A stretch of DNA of 64,000 nt from Nocardioides thalensis (lineage in GTDB: Bacteria > Actinomycetota > Actinomycetes > Propionibacteriales > Nocardioidaceae), in the NCBI RefSeq assembly GCF_013410655.1, contig NZ_JACCFP010000001.1, positions 1,883,501 through 1,947,500 on the forward strand, in the 5' to 3' direction. The notes beneath the pieces were generated by a model that made no database searches, had not been told where the DNA came from, and was given only the letters and a program-made list of their open reading frames with translations. Shown here piece after piece: positions 49,759-58,751 of the stretch. Numbering within the stretch: the first letter of the stretch is position 1; every line of letters begins with the position of its first letter. The position numbers and the translations under genes are program-made.

Positions 49759-50556
49759 GTGACCTCCCAGGACGCCGTCGCGGCCGCAGTCGACCGCCTC
49801 GCGCTCGCCCAGCAGACGCGGGTCCCGTGCCCGCCCGTCCGCGACCTCATCGGCACCGACGACCTCCCCGCGGCGTACGCCGTGCAGCAGGGACTCGTGC
49901 AGGCCCGGCTGAGCGGCGGGGTCTCCGTCGTCGGCCGGAAGATCGGCGCCACGTCGGAGGCGGTCCAGTGGCAGCTGGGCGTCGACCAGCCCGACTTCGG
50001 ATACCTGCTGAGCGACATGGACGTCAGCGACGACGACCCGATCTCGATGGCCACCCTCGTGCAGCCGCGGGTCGAGGCGGAGGTCGCCTTCCGGCTCGCC
50101 GCCGACGTCGCGCCGGCCACCGAGGACGAGATCACCCTCGACGCGGTGCGCGCGGCCGTCGACGTCGCGCTCCCGGCGCTGGAAATTGTCGACTCCCGGA
50201 TCGCGGAGTGGGACATCGGCTTCACCGACACCGTGGCCGACAACGCCTCTAGCGGCCTGTTCGTCGTCGGCAGCGACGGCCGCAAGCTCGACGATCTCGA
50301 GCCGCGCGAGGTGGTCATGTCGCTCACGATCAACGGCGAGGAGCGCTCCGCCGGCAACGGCGCCGCCTGCCTCGGCGACCCGCTCGAGGCGCTGCGCTGG
50401 CTGGCCGTGCAGGCGTTCCGCTTCGGCGACCCGCTGCGCGCCGGCCACCTGATCCTGTCCGGGGCCCTGGGCCCGTTCGTCCCCTTCGCCGCGGGAGACC
50501 GCGTCGAGGCGTCCATCAGCGGTTTCGCGCCGCTGGTCGCCACCTTCAAGGAGTGA
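49759..50556 (+). CDS. hsaE: 2-hydroxypenta-2,4-dienoate-type hydratase HsaE
   Basis: A 265-residue hydratase of the fumarylacetoacetase/4-oxalocrotonate-decarboxylase-like fold. It has [20 protein letters not shown] and [14 protein letters not shown] (metal ligands in E-x-E), then [20 protein letters not shown]. HsaE hydrates 2-hydroxyhexa-2,4-dienoate made by HsaD. The start is a GTG directly after a TAGTAT -10 element (49747-49752) that overlaps the KstR box, so it is likely leaderless. hsaG follows 1 bp later. Confidence 0.9.
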   Translation: MTSQDAVAAAVDRLALAQQTRVPCPPVRDLIGTDDLPAAYAVQQGLVQARLSGGVSVVGRKIGATSEAVQWQLGVDQPDFGYLLSDMDVSDDDPISMATLVQPRVEAEVAFRLAADVAPATEDEITLDAVRAAVDVALPALEIVDSRIAEWDIGFTDTVADNASSGLFVVGSDGRKLDDLEPREVVMSLTINGEERSAGNGAACLGDPLEALRWLAVQAFRFGDPLRAGHLILSGALGPFVPFAAGDRVEASISGFAPLVATFKE

Positions 50557-50557
50557 A

Positions 50558-51457
50558 ATGAGCAAGCTCACCGCCGCGATCGTCGGTCCGGGCAACATCG
50601 GCACCGACCTGCTCTACAAGCTGCTCCGCAGCGACGTCATCGAGCCACGCTGGATGATCGGCGTCGACCCGGCGAGCGAGGGCCTGCGGATCGCCTCCGA
50701 CAAGGGCCTGGAGGCCAGCCACGAGGGCGTCGACTGGCTGCTCAAGCAGGACCAGCTGCCCGACCTCCTCTTCGAGGCGACCTCGGCCTACGTCCACCGC
50801 GAGTACGCCCCCCGGTACGCCGAGGCCGGCATCCGTGCGATCGACCTGACCCCGGCCGCGGTGGGGCCCGCGGTGATCCCGCCGGTCAACGGCGAGGAGC
50901 ACGTGGCCGCGCCCAACGTCAACATGATCACCTGCGGCGGCCAGGCCACGATCCCGATGGTCGCGGCGGTCTCGCGGGTCACCCCGGTGTCGTACGCCGA
51001 GATCGTCGCCTCCGTGTCGTCGGTGAGTGCCGGCCCGGGCACGCGTGCCAACATCGATGAGTTCACGCGCACCACGTCGGCCGGTATCGAGACGATCGGC
51101 AGGGCGGAGCGGGGCAAGGCGATCATCATCCTCAACCCGGCGGAGCCGCCGATGATCATGCGCGACACGATCTTCTGCGCCGTCGACCCTGACGCCGACA
51201 CCGACGCGATCGCCGAGTCGGTGCACCGGATGGAGGCGGCCGTCCAGGAGTACGTGCCCGGCTACCGCCTGCTCCAGGACCCGCAGTTCGACGGCCCGTC
51301 CGACTTCACCCGGGGCATGCGCCGGGTGTCGATCTTCGTCGAGGTCGAGGGCGCGGGCGACTACCTGCCGCCGTACTCCGGGAACCTCGACATCATGACC
51401 GCCGCGGCGACGCAGGTCGGTCAGAACATCGCCCGCTCGATCCTCGGGAAGGCCTGA
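50558..51457 (+). CDS. hsaG: Acylating aldehyde dehydrogenase HsaG
   Basis: A 299-residue CoA-acylating aldehyde dehydrogenase. The NAD-binding motif is [17 protein letters not shown] and the catalytic Cys is in [19 protein letters not shown]. The C-terminal part carries [20 protein letters not shown]. HsaG converts the aldehyde released by HsaF to propionyl-CoA or acetyl-CoA. It is translationally linked to hsaE and hsaF, in the order of Rv3536c-Rv3535c-Rv3534c. Confidence 0.92.
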   Translation: MSKLTAAIVGPGNIGTDLLYKLLRSDVIEPRWMIGVDPASEGLRIASDKGLEASHEGVDWLLKQDQLPDLLFEATSAYVHREYAPRYAEAGIRAIDLTPAAVGPAVIPPVNGEEHVAAPNVNMITCGGQATIPMVAAVSRVTPVSYAEIVASVSSVSAGPGTRANIDEFTRTTSAGIETIGRAERGKAIIILNPAEPPMIMRDTIFCAVDPDADTDAIAESVHRMEAAVQEYVPGYRLLQDPQFDGPSDFTRGMRRVSIFVEVEGAGDYLPPYSGNLDIMTAAATQVGQNIARSILGKA

Positions 51458-51458
51458 G

Positions 51459-52532
51459 ATGACCGACATCAACACCCTGACTCGCACCTGGTCCGGCGCC
51501 CACGGCGACGAGCCGTGGGGCGAGCTCGACCTCCGGCTGACCGACACCTGCCTCCGCGACGGGTCGCACCACAAGCGGCACCAGTTCACGGCGCAGGAGG
51601 TGGAGGACATCGTGCGCGCGCTCGACGAGTCCGGCATCCCCGTCATCGAGGTGACCCACGGCGACGGGCTGGGCGGCTCGAGCTTCAACTACGGCTTCTC
51701 GAAGACTCCCGAGCAGGAGCTCATCTCGATCGCGGCCAAGACCGCGCAGCGCGCCAAGATCGCGTTCCTGATGCTCCCCGGCCTCGGCACCAAGGACGAC
51801 ATCCGGGCGGCCCAGGACAACGGCGGCCAGATCTGCCGGATCGCCACCCACTGCACCGAGGCCGACGTCGCCATCCAGCACTTCGGGTTGTGCCGCGAGC
51901 TGGGCCTCGAGACCGTCGGGTTCCTGATGATGGCCCACACGCAGACACCCGAGGTGCTGGCGAAGCAGGCGCGGATCATGGTCGACGCCGGCTGCCAGTG
52001 CGTCTACGTGGTCGACTCCGCGGGCGCCCTGGTCATGGAGGAGACGGGTGACCGTGTGGCCGCCGTCGTCGCCGAGATCGGCGACCAGGCGGACGTGGGC
52101 TTCCACGGCCACGAGAACCGCGGCCTCGGGGTGGCCAACACGGTCATCGCCGCGCGGGCCGGCGCGACGCAGATCGACGGCTCGGTCCGCCGCTTCGGCG
52201 CCGGCGCGGGCAACACGCCGCTGGAGGCCTTCGTCGGCGTCGCCGACTCGCTCGGCTGGACGACCAGGGTCGACTTCATGAAGCTGATCGACGCCTCGGA
52301 GGAGGTCATCAAGCCGGCCATGCCGGAGGAGTGTCGGCTCGACCGCATGACGCTCATGATGGGCTACGCCGGCGTCTACTCCAGCTTCCTCAAGCACGCG
52401 GACAACGCGGCCGAGCGCTTCGGCGTGTCCGGCGCCGAGATCCTCCTCGAGGCGGGCAAGCGCAAGCTCATCGGCGGCCAGGAGGACCAGCTCATCGACA
52501 TCGCGCTCCAGCTCAAGGCGCGACAGGACTAG
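51459..52532 (+). CDS. hsaF: 4-hydroxy-2-oxo acid aldolase HsaF
   Basis: A 357-residue class II aldolase. The metal and substrate residues are in [16 protein letters not shown] and [30 protein letters not shown] is also conserved. HsaF cleaves 4-hydroxy-2-oxohexanoate to pyruvate and propionaldehyde, which is channelled to HsaG. It ends at 52532 and is followed by a strong hairpin terminator. Confidence 0.92.
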   Translation: MTDINTLTRTWSGAHGDEPWGELDLRLTDTCLRDGSHHKRHQFTAQEVEDIVRALDESGIPVIEVTHGDGLGGSSFNYGFSKTPEQELISIAAKTAQRAKIAFLMLPGLGTKDDIRAAQDNGGQICRIATHCTEADVAIQHFGLCRELGLETVGFLMMAHTQTPEVLAKQARIMVDAGCQCVYVVDSAGALVMEETGDRVAAVVAEIGDQADVGFHGHENRGLGVANTVIAARAGATQIDGSVRRFGAGAGNTPLEAFVGVADSLGWTTRVDFMKLIDASEEVIKPAMPEECRLDRMTLMMGYAGVYSSFLKHADNAAERFGVSGAEILLEAGKRKLIGGQEDQLIDIALQLKARQD

Positions 52533-52542
52533 CGAGTAGCAA

Positions 52543-52598
52543 CGAGGGCCGTGCTCCCGACCCGGCGCCGCAGCGCGTCGTCGGGAGCACGGCCCTCG
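52543..52598. terminator. Bidirectional terminator hairpin between hsaF and the rhamnosidase gene
   Basis: The arms, 52543-52561 and 52580-52598, are a perfect 19-bp inverted repeat (GAGGGCCGTGCTCCCGAC in the left arm) with an 18-base loop. It lies between the convergent hsaF and GH78 genes. No T-tract is needed for many actinobacterial terminators. Confidence 0.85.
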
Positions 52599-52603
52599 CG
52601 CTC

Positions 52604-55600
52604 TCACCGCTCGACCGTCACCTGTCCGGTCCGGGTGAGCCGCACCACGCGGTAGCGGTCGTCACCGGCGTAGGCGACCTTCAGGACCCACGTCCCCGCC
52701 GTGAGGGAGGGCACCTCGACCACGGCGGCGCCGTCCCTGGCGATCGCGGACCGCACGACCTTCCTACCCGCCTTGGTCAGCACCAGCCGCACCTTGCCGG
52801 TGGCCGCGCGGGCGTCGCCGCGCGTGCCGGTGGTCGACGGCAGCGTGACCCGTACCTTCCCCGGCCTGGTGGCGGTCGGGCGGGTGACGACCGTCGTGCG
52901 TGGGGCGACGCGTGCCTTCTCCACCTGCACGGTCGCCGTCCCCGCGCCGGACTCGAACCGGCCCTCGCCGCTGTAGGCGAGCGAGGCGGTGTAGGAGCCG
53001 GGCTGGAGCCGGGAGGGCACACGGACCGTGGCCACGCCGTCGCCGATCGCGGCGGTCTGCGCGGCGCCGAGCCCGGTCACGGTGACCGTGCCGGCGTCGA
53101 CCGGCACGCCCTCGGCATCGGTCACGCTGACCTCGAGGTCGCCGCCGGCGCCGTACGGCACCGGGTCCCCGGCGAGGGAGACCTTCGTCGTCCAGCTCGG
53201 TGCCTCGCCGCCCGATCCGAACTCCCAGGTGCCGGGGCCGACCTCGAACTCGGTGTAGCCCTCCACCTGGCTGGGCACCAGGGTGGCGCCGCGCGGACCG
53301 TACGCCGCGGAGCCGTCCTCCGCGTTCGGCACCCGCACCGTCGCGGTGGTGTTGCCGGGGACCTCCACCGACATCGTCAGCACCTCGTCCGCGCGCTGCC
53401 ACGAGACCGCGATGGTCCCGCGGACCGAGTCGTAGGAGGTGCTCGCGCTGTCGACGCCCTCCACGACCGCCGGCTCGACCAGCACGTGCTCGTAGGCGAC
53501 GGAGCCCGGCGCCTGCCGGAGACCGGCCAGGTTGCCGTTCAGCCAGCCCTCGAGCATCCCCATCATGTAGTGGTTCTGGGAACCGGTGCCGCCGGCTCCG
53601 GACCAGTGCTCCGGCAACGACGTGGAGCCCTGGTTGACGAACTTGGCATAGCTGTTGCCGGTCGGACGCACGGCGAGGTCGTGGACCAGGTCGTGCCGTC
53701 CCTCGGCTGCGAGGACGCGCAGCAGCGCGTACAGCCCGACCTCGCCGACCATGAACTGGTTGCCGTCGGCCTCGATGCGCGCCAGGAGGGCGTCGACCGC
53801 GGCCGGGCGGAGGTCGTCGGGCACCAGGCCCTCGTCCAGCGCCAGGGCGAGGCTCGCCTGGTTGCCCACGCCCCACACGGCCGTGCTCGCGTTGTAGAAG
53901 GCGCCGCGGAACGCGTCGGCGATCTGTGCGGCCTTCTGCCGGTAGGTCCGGACCTGGGCGGGCCGGCCCAGCACCTCGGCGATGTCGGCCATCGTGCGCG
54001 TGATCTTGTGGAACGCGTAGGTCTGGACGAGGGCGGCAGGCGCCTGGTTCCGCGACTCCTCCGGGGTGGCCCAGTCGTTGAGGCCGCCGCCGAGCACGAG
54101 CTCGTTGGCCTGCGCGGTCAGGAACTGCTGGTAGCTGACCATGTTGGGCCAGAAGTCGCGCAACGGCTCGACGTCGCCGTACTCCGTGTAGGCCTGCCAC
54201 GCGGAGACCGCGATGGTCGCGCCCCAGTTGGCGTCGTGGCGGAACGCGCCCGCGAACAGCGAGTCCTCCGGCGCCGTGGTGGGGATCAGCCCGTTGGGCT
54301 GCTGGGAGTCCGCGACGTCCTGGAGCAGCTTGCGGTACTGCGCCTGCATGTCGTAGCCGCGGGCGACGGTGTCGAAGTTCAGGTTGGTCTGGTCGAGCCA
54401 GCCGAGCTTCTCGCGGTGCGGGCAGTCGGTCAGCACCGAGTACATGTTGCTCTGGACCGAGCGGTCGATGATCGTGTGGATGTCGTTGAGCATGGGGTCG
54501 GACGACTCGAACTCGCCGACGTCCTCGTTGTCGGTGCGCAGCACCAGGCCCTTCACCGTCGTGGCGCCGGGATCGGTGAGTCCGCTCACCTGGAGGTAGC
54601 GCATGCCGTGGTAGCGGAACCGCGGCGTGTAGGTCTCCTCGCCGGTGCCGGCGAGGATGAAGGTGTCGTACCGGTTGTTGCCCGAGCTCGCCTGCTTGAC
54701 GGTGCCGTCGGCGTTCAGCTGCTCGGCCGGTCGCATCGTGATCGTTGTCCCGGCGGGGCCCGACGTCGTGAGCTGCTGCCAGCCTGCGAAGTTCACGCCG
54801 AAGTCGTAGAGCTGGTCGCCGTTCTCGAGCTGCCGCACGGTGGTCTCGAGCTCGTCGACCTGGCGGATGGGCGGCTGCGTCCGGCCGACCAGCTCGGTCG
54901 TCTGTCGCGGTGCGCGCGACGCGACCGGGCTCGTCCACCCGGACCGGTCGGTGCCGGGCTCGTCCCACCCGTCGATGTGGCGGCGGGCGTCGACGTCCTC
55001 GCCGCCGTACCAGTTCGTGAAGGTGACCTCGCCCAGCGTCGTGCGCCAGGCGGAGTCGTCACCGGCGTCGGTGGCGACCGTGGTGGTGGTGCCGTCGCTG
55101 TGGGTGATCTCCAGCTGGCCCATCACCCGCGGTGCGCCGTGGCCGCTGGCGGTCTTCACGTAGCGGGTGGCGGCGCCGGGCACGTTGAACACGTTGAAGA
55201 TGCCGTTGCCCACCTCCACGCCGAGACTGTTGTCACCCTCGGCCAGCAACGAGGTCACGTCGTACGTCGCGTAGGGCACGCGCTTGGCGTGGAACGTGTT
55301 CGCCGGCTCGAGGAGGTCGTCCGACACGGGCGTGCCGTTGATGCTGGCGTTGTAGGCGCCGAGACCGGTGACGTAGAGCCGCGCGGACTCGACGTCCGCG
55401 GCCTCGAAGTCGGTCGCGAAGACCGGGAGGGCGTCGGGCGCCTCGTGCACGGTGGAGATCGCCGGCAGCTTCTTCGCGCTGCCCACGTTGGTGTACGTCG
55501 TGCCGTCGGCCGACGTCGAGATCGTGACGTCGCGCGGATAGTTCGGCGTGGTGCCGTAGCGGCCCGGGCTGTCCCACAGCGAGTACAGCTCGACCGTGTC

Positions 55601-56458
55601 GAACGTCCGTGCCTCGGGGAGCTTGATCGTGAGGACGATCGGCTTGTCCTGGACGTCGGTCTCGGGGTGGTAGGTGCTCCGGTAGCCCCGCGGCGCGTTG
55701 GCGGTGGTGAGCTTGCCGTCCACCACGAAGGACGGGTGCCACACACCGGTCTGGTTCTTGTTCTCCGAGGCGGTGACGGTCGCACCCGTGACCAGGTTCT
55801 CGGGGTCACCGCCGTTGCGGAGCGCGATCTCGCCGAGCTCGAGGCGCGGGCGCCAGCCCGGGTCGTCGAGCGGTTCCTCCGGGCGACCCAGGTCAGTGAC
55901 CGTCACGCGGACGTACTGCGCCGTGGTCGGTGCGCTGAGGGCGACGTCCTGGTGGAGCGGCTCCACCCACTCCGGGTGCGTGATCCAGTCGGCCTCCCAG
56001 TCGGCGGGGCTGAGCAGGCCGATCTCGAACCGGCCCGGCTCGCTCCACGCCCCGGCACGACCCGGGCCGTCCCACACGCGGACCTGCCACACGGCCCGGT
56101 CGCGGGAGTCGAGCTGGCTGCCGGCGTACGTCGTCGAGAGCGCGCTCGAGAGCACCTTCCCGGAGTCCCAGAGGTCGGGGGAGGCGAGGCGCTCGGACGA
56201 CGAGGCGACACGCACCTGGTAGGCGACCTGGCGGGTGACCGACTGGTCGACCTCCCAGTGGAGGGTCGGGGTGGTGTCGCTGATGCCGAGCGGGTCCTGC
56301 AGGGCGCCGACGCGGAGCGCGGTGGGCGCCGGTTGGGGTGCGGTGGCGGCGGCGACGGCACCCGCCGGAGGCGGCACGAGACCGGCCAGGGACACGCCGA
56401 GGAGGCATGCCGTCGACGCAGCGAGCGCGCGGCGGGGCGCGCGACGAGGGAGTGGCAC
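52604..56458 (-). CDS. Secreted GH78 alpha-L-rhamnosidase, multidomain
   Basis: A 1284-residue protein. An N-terminal signal peptide (RRALAASTACLLGVSLAGLV, cleavage near residue 35) is followed by a Fn3-like domain, a discoidin/F5/8-type region (NPTNVVT-like ENLVTGATVTASENKNQTGV), and the GH78 catalytic toroid with DCPHREKLGWLDQTNLNFDT near residue 678. The C-terminal 200 residues are Ig-like bacterial repeats. The enzyme removes terminal alpha-L-rhamnose from glycosides outside the cell. It lies between the hsaEGF and hsaACDB operons. A LacI-type palindrome precedes it. Confidence 0.85.
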   Translation of the reverse strand: MPLPRRAPRRALAASTACLLGVSLAGLVPPPAGAVAAATAPQPAPTALRVGALQDPLGISDTTPTLHWEVDQSVTRQVAYQVRVASSSERLASPDLWDSGKVLSSALSTTYAGSQLDSRDRAVWQVRVWDGPGRAGAWSEPGRFEIGLLSPADWEADWITHPEWVEPLHQDVALSAPTTAQYVRVTVTDLGRPEEPLDDPGWRPRLELGEIALRNGGDPENLVTGATVTASENKNQTGVWHPSFVVDGKLTTANAPRGYRSTYHPETDVQDKPIVLTIKLPEARTFDTVELYSLWDSPGRYGTTPNYPRDVTISTSADGTTYTNVGSAKKLPAISTVHEAPDALPVFATDFEAADVESARLYVTGLGAYNASINGTPVSDDLLEPANTFHAKRVPYATYDVTSLLAEGDNSLGVEVGNGIFNVFNVPGAATRYVKTASGHGAPRVMGQLEITHSDGTTTTVATDAGDDSAWRTTLGEVTFTNWYGGEDVDARRHIDGWDEPGTDRSGWTSPVASRAPRQTTELVGRTQPPIRQVDELETTVRQLENGDQLYDFGVNFAGWQQLTTSGPAGTTITMRPAEQLNADGTVKQASSGNNRYDTFILAGTGEETYTPRFRYHGMRYLQVSGLTDPGATTVKGLVLRTDNEDVGEFESSDPMLNDIHTIIDRSVQSNMYSVLTDCPHREKLGWLDQTNLNFDTVARGYDMQAQYRKLLQDVADSQQPNGLIPTTAPEDSLFAGAFRHDANWGATIAVSAWQAYTEYGDVEPLRDFWPNMVSYQQFLTAQANELVLGGGLNDWATPEESRNQAPAALVQTYAFHKITRTMADIAEVLGRPAQVRTYRQKAAQIADAFRGAFYNASTAVWGVGNQASLALALDEGLVPDDLRPAAVDALLARIEADGNQFMVGEVGLYALLRVLAAEGRHDLVHDLAVRPTGNSYAKFVNQGSTSLPEHWSGAGGTGSQNHYMMGMLEGWLNGNLAGLRQAPGSVAYEHVLVEPAVVEGVDSASTSYDSVRGTIAVSWQRADEVLTMSVEVPGNTTATVRVPNAEDGSAAYGPRGATLVPSQVEGYTEFEVGPGTWEFGSGGEAPSWTTKVSLAGDPVPYGAGGDLEVSVTDAEGVPVDAGTVTVTGLGAAQTAAIGDGVATVRVPSRLQPGSYTASLAYSGEGRFESGAGTATVQVEKARVAPRTTVVTRPTATRPGKVRVTLPSTTGTRGDARAATGKVRLVLTKAGRKVVRSAIARDGAAVVEVPSLTAGTWVLKVAYAGDDRYRVVRLTRTGQVTVER

Positions 56459-56478
56459 GAGGGTCCCTTCCGAGGAAG

Positions 56479-56490
56479 TGAAACGATTCA
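56479..56490. promoter_or_regulatory. Candidate LacI-family operator
   Basis: TGAAACGATTCA is nearly palindromic and resembles the TGAAACGNTTCA-type sites used by LacI-family sugar regulators. It lies 21 bp upstream of the rhamnosidase ATG. No LacI gene is in the window, so the regulator is elsewhere. Confidence 0.45.
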
Positions 56491-56603
56491 GGGGGTGGGC
56501 GCAGCGACGTTATGACCGCCGTCACACCGGCGTCAACGGCAGTGGCCGGAACCGGCCGCAGAACCGCCACCTCGACCGGCGAGCCGCCCGGCTTCTCCAT
56601 TTC

Positions 56604-56617
56604 TAGAACGTGTTCTA
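56604..56617. promoter_or_regulatory. KstR operator
   Basis: TAGAACGTGTTCTA matches TnnAACnnGTTnnA exactly, within the 16-bp near-palindrome CTAGAACGTGTTCTAG. It lies 43 bp before hsaA, with TAGTAT as a likely -10 at 56616-56621. Confidence 0.9.
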
Positions 56618-56660
56618 GTATGGTCGGCGTGCAGGCCCACCTTGCAGACAGGAGCTCCCG

Positions 56661-57848
56661 ATGAACCAGGCTTTCGCGCCGGAGGTGCAGGCCGTCCTCG
56701 ACGGCGTACGTGACCTGCTCCCCACCTTCCGCGAGCGCGCGGACGAGGGCGAGCGGCTCCGCGTCGTGCCCGACGCCTCCATCAAGGAGCTCGAGGAGAC
56801 CGGGTTCTTCCGCCTCCTCCAGCCGCGTCGCTTCGACGGCCTCGAGGCCGACCCGGTCGCGTTCTACACGGCGGTCCGCGACATCGCCTCGGCCGACGGC
56901 TCGACCGGCTGGGTGTCGAGCGTCGTCGGCGTGCACCCGTGGCAGGTCGCGCTGTTCGACGACGAGGCGCAGCAGGCGGTGTGGGGCTCCGACACCAGCG
57001 TGCGCCTCTCCTCGTCGTACGCGCCGACCGGCAAGGCGGTCGTGACCGAGGGCGGCTTCAAGCTGTCCGGCAAGTGGAGCTTCTCCTCCGGCTGCGACCA
57101 CTGCAGCTGGGTGCTCCTCGGCGGCCTCGTCTTCAACGAGGACGGCCAGGTCGTCGACTTCCGCACGTTCATGGTGCCGCGGGAGAAGTACCAGGTCGTC
57201 GACGTCTGGAACGTCGTCGGACTGCGCGGCACCGGCTCCAACGACATCGTCGTCGAGGAGACGTTCATCCCCGAGGCGTTCACGCTGTCGATGGGGGAGA
57301 CGGGACAGTGCAAGGGCCCCGGCCAGGCCGTCAACGACAGTGACCTCTACAAGCTGCCGTTCCACTCGATCTTCACCAGCACCATCGCCACGCCGATCAT
57401 CGGCATGGCCAAGGGCGCGTACGCCGAGCACGTGGAGATGCAGCAGAAGCGGGTGCGTGCCGCCTACCTCGGTGAGAAGGCGTCGCTCGACCCGTTCGCA
57501 GCCGTGCGCATCGCCCGCTCCTCGTCGGAGATCGACGCTGCATGGGCGCTGCTGATGGCCAACATCCGCGAGGAGCAGGCCCACGTCGCGCGCGGCGAGC
57601 AGATCCCGCTCGAGCTCCGGCTGCGGGTCCGCCGCGACCAGGTGCTGGGCACGGCCCGCGCCATCGAGGCGATCGACGCCCTGTTCGAGGCCTCCGGTGG
57701 CCGCGCGCTGGCGGAGGGCACCTACCTCCAGCGCGCCTGGCGCGACGCGCACGCGGGCCGGGTCCACGCGGCCAACGACCCCGAGCGCGCACTCCAGATG
57801 TACGGCGCCCAGCAGTTCGGGCACAAGGTCGACCCGGGGATGTACTGA
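56661..57848 (+). CDS. hsaA: Flavin-dependent monooxygenase HsaA (oxygenase component)
   Basis: A 395-residue acyl-CoA dehydrogenase-fold monooxygenase. FFRLLQPRRFDGLEADPVAF, GWVSSVVGVHPWQVALFDDE and LSGKWSFSSGCDHCSWVLLG are family segments. HsaA hydroxylates 3-HSA to the catechol 3,4-DHSA using reduced flavin from HsaB. An AGGAG lies 7 bp before the ATG, so, unlike kstD and hsaE, this mRNA has a leader. It begins the hsaA-hsaD-hsaC-hsaB operon, the same order as in M. tuberculosis (Rv3570c to Rv3567c). Confidence 0.92.
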   Translation: MNQAFAPEVQAVLDGVRDLLPTFRERADEGERLRVVPDASIKELEETGFFRLLQPRRFDGLEADPVAFYTAVRDIASADGSTGWVSSVVGVHPWQVALFDDEAQQAVWGSDTSVRLSSSYAPTGKAVVTEGGFKLSGKWSFSSGCDHCSWVLLGGLVFNEDGQVVDFRTFMVPREKYQVVDVWNVVGLRGTGSNDIVVEETFIPEAFTLSMGETGQCKGPGQAVNDSDLYKLPFHSIFTSTIATPIIGMAKGAYAEHVEMQQKRVRAAYLGEKASLDPFAAVRIARSSSEIDAAWALLMANIREEQAHVARGEQIPLELRLRVRRDQVLGTARAIEAIDALFEASGGRALAEGTYLQRAWRDAHAGRVHAANDPERALQMYGAQQFGHKVDPGMY

Positions 57849-58751
57849 GTGTTCGAGAAGGAAGACGTACGGCGCTCCGCGAAGGCCGGTGACATCACCC
57901 TCAACTACTACGAGGCTGGTGAGCCGAGAGCCGACGTCGGGGGCGGCCTGCCGTTCGTGATGCTGCACGGAGGCGGCCCGGGTGCCTCGGCGTGGAGCAA
58001 CTTCGGCAGCGCGCTGCCGCGTTTCGCCGGGAGCTTCCGGACGCTGCTGGTCGACCAGCCGGGCTTCGGACAGTCCGACAAGCCGCCGGTCGCGTCGAAC
58101 TACTTCCGGCACTCCTCCGACTACCTCGTCAAGTTCCTCGACGAGCTCCAGATCGACCGCGTGCACCTGCTCGGCAACTCGCTCGGCGGCGGCACGGCGA
58201 CCCGGTTCGCCCTGTCCTACCCCGACCGGGTGGGCCGGCTGGTGCTGATGGGCCCCGGCGGCCTTTCGCTCAACCTGTTCCACGCCGACCCGACGGAGGG
58301 CGTCCAGCGGCTGATGGACTTCAGCATGGACCCCAGCCGTGAGCGGCTTCGCGCGTTCATCTCGACCATGGTCGTCAACCAGGAGCTGGTGACCGACGAG
58401 CTGGTCGAGGAGCGGTTCGCCGACGCCACCGCGCCGGGATCGCTGGAGGCCATGCGCTCGATGGGCGCCTCGTTCTGGAACCCCGAGTGGGCCGAGGACG
58501 GCATGCTCTGGCGGGAGGTGCACGCGATCCGCAAGCACACCCTGCTGACGTGGGGACGCGAGGACCGGGTCAACCCGCTCGACGGCGCGCTCGTCGCGCT
58601 GAAGCAGATCCCGCGGGCGCAGCTGCACGTGTTCCCGAACTGCGGCCACTGGGCGCAGATCGAGGCCGCGGAGGAGTTCGCAAGCGTCTGCACCTCGTTC
58701 CTGGCGGCGCACAAGGAATCTCGACAGGCTCGATCACCGGAGGGGCGATGA
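57849..58751 (+). CDS. hsaD: Meta-cleavage product hydrolase HsaD
   Basis: A 300-residue alpha/beta-hydrolase with the oxyanion LHGGGPGASAWSNF, nucleophile Ser in LLGNSLGGGTATRFALSYPD, acid in GREDRVNPLDG, and His in NCGHWAQIEAAEEF. HsaD cleaves the C-C bond of 4,9-DSHA to give DOHNAA (later HIP-CoA) and a hydroxyhexadienoate. The GTG at 57849 follows the hsaA stop directly. The last residues (KESRQARSPEGR) are encoded by a copy of the dispersed repeat, so the usual C-terminus ends near residue 288. Confidence 0.92.
   Translation: MFEKEDVRRSAKAGDITLNYYEAGEPRADVGGGLPFVMLHGGGPGASAWSNFGSALPRFAGSFRTLLVDQPGFGQSDKPPVASNYFRHSSDYLVKFLDELQIDRVHLLGNSLGGGTATRFALSYPDRVGRLVLMGPGGLSLNLFHADPTEGVQRLMDFSMDPSRERLRAFISTMVVNQELVTDELVEERFADATAPGSLEAMRSMGASFWNPEWAEDGMLWREVHAIRKHTLLTWGREDRVNPLDGALVALKQIPRAQLHVFPNCGHWAQIEAAEEFASVCTSFLAAHKESRQARSPEGR
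58719..58743. repeat. Copy of the dispersed repeat, TCTCGACAGGCTCGATCACCGG type
   Basis: The element covers the 3' end of hsaD and ends in CCGGAGG, which serves as the Shine-Dalgarno of hsaC at 58748. It is the short form of the repeat family seen at 10738, 33532 and 47991. Confidence 0.6.

Noticed and set aside
52331..56515. A 1394-residue open frame on the plus strand opposite the rhamnosidase gene, and others such as 29303-33133 (minus, 1276 residues) and 3656-6751 (minus, 1031 residues)
   Set aside because: They are antisense shadows caused by high GC. Their sequences are Arg/Gly/Pro/Ala-rich without domains, while the opposite frames encode recognisable enzymes.
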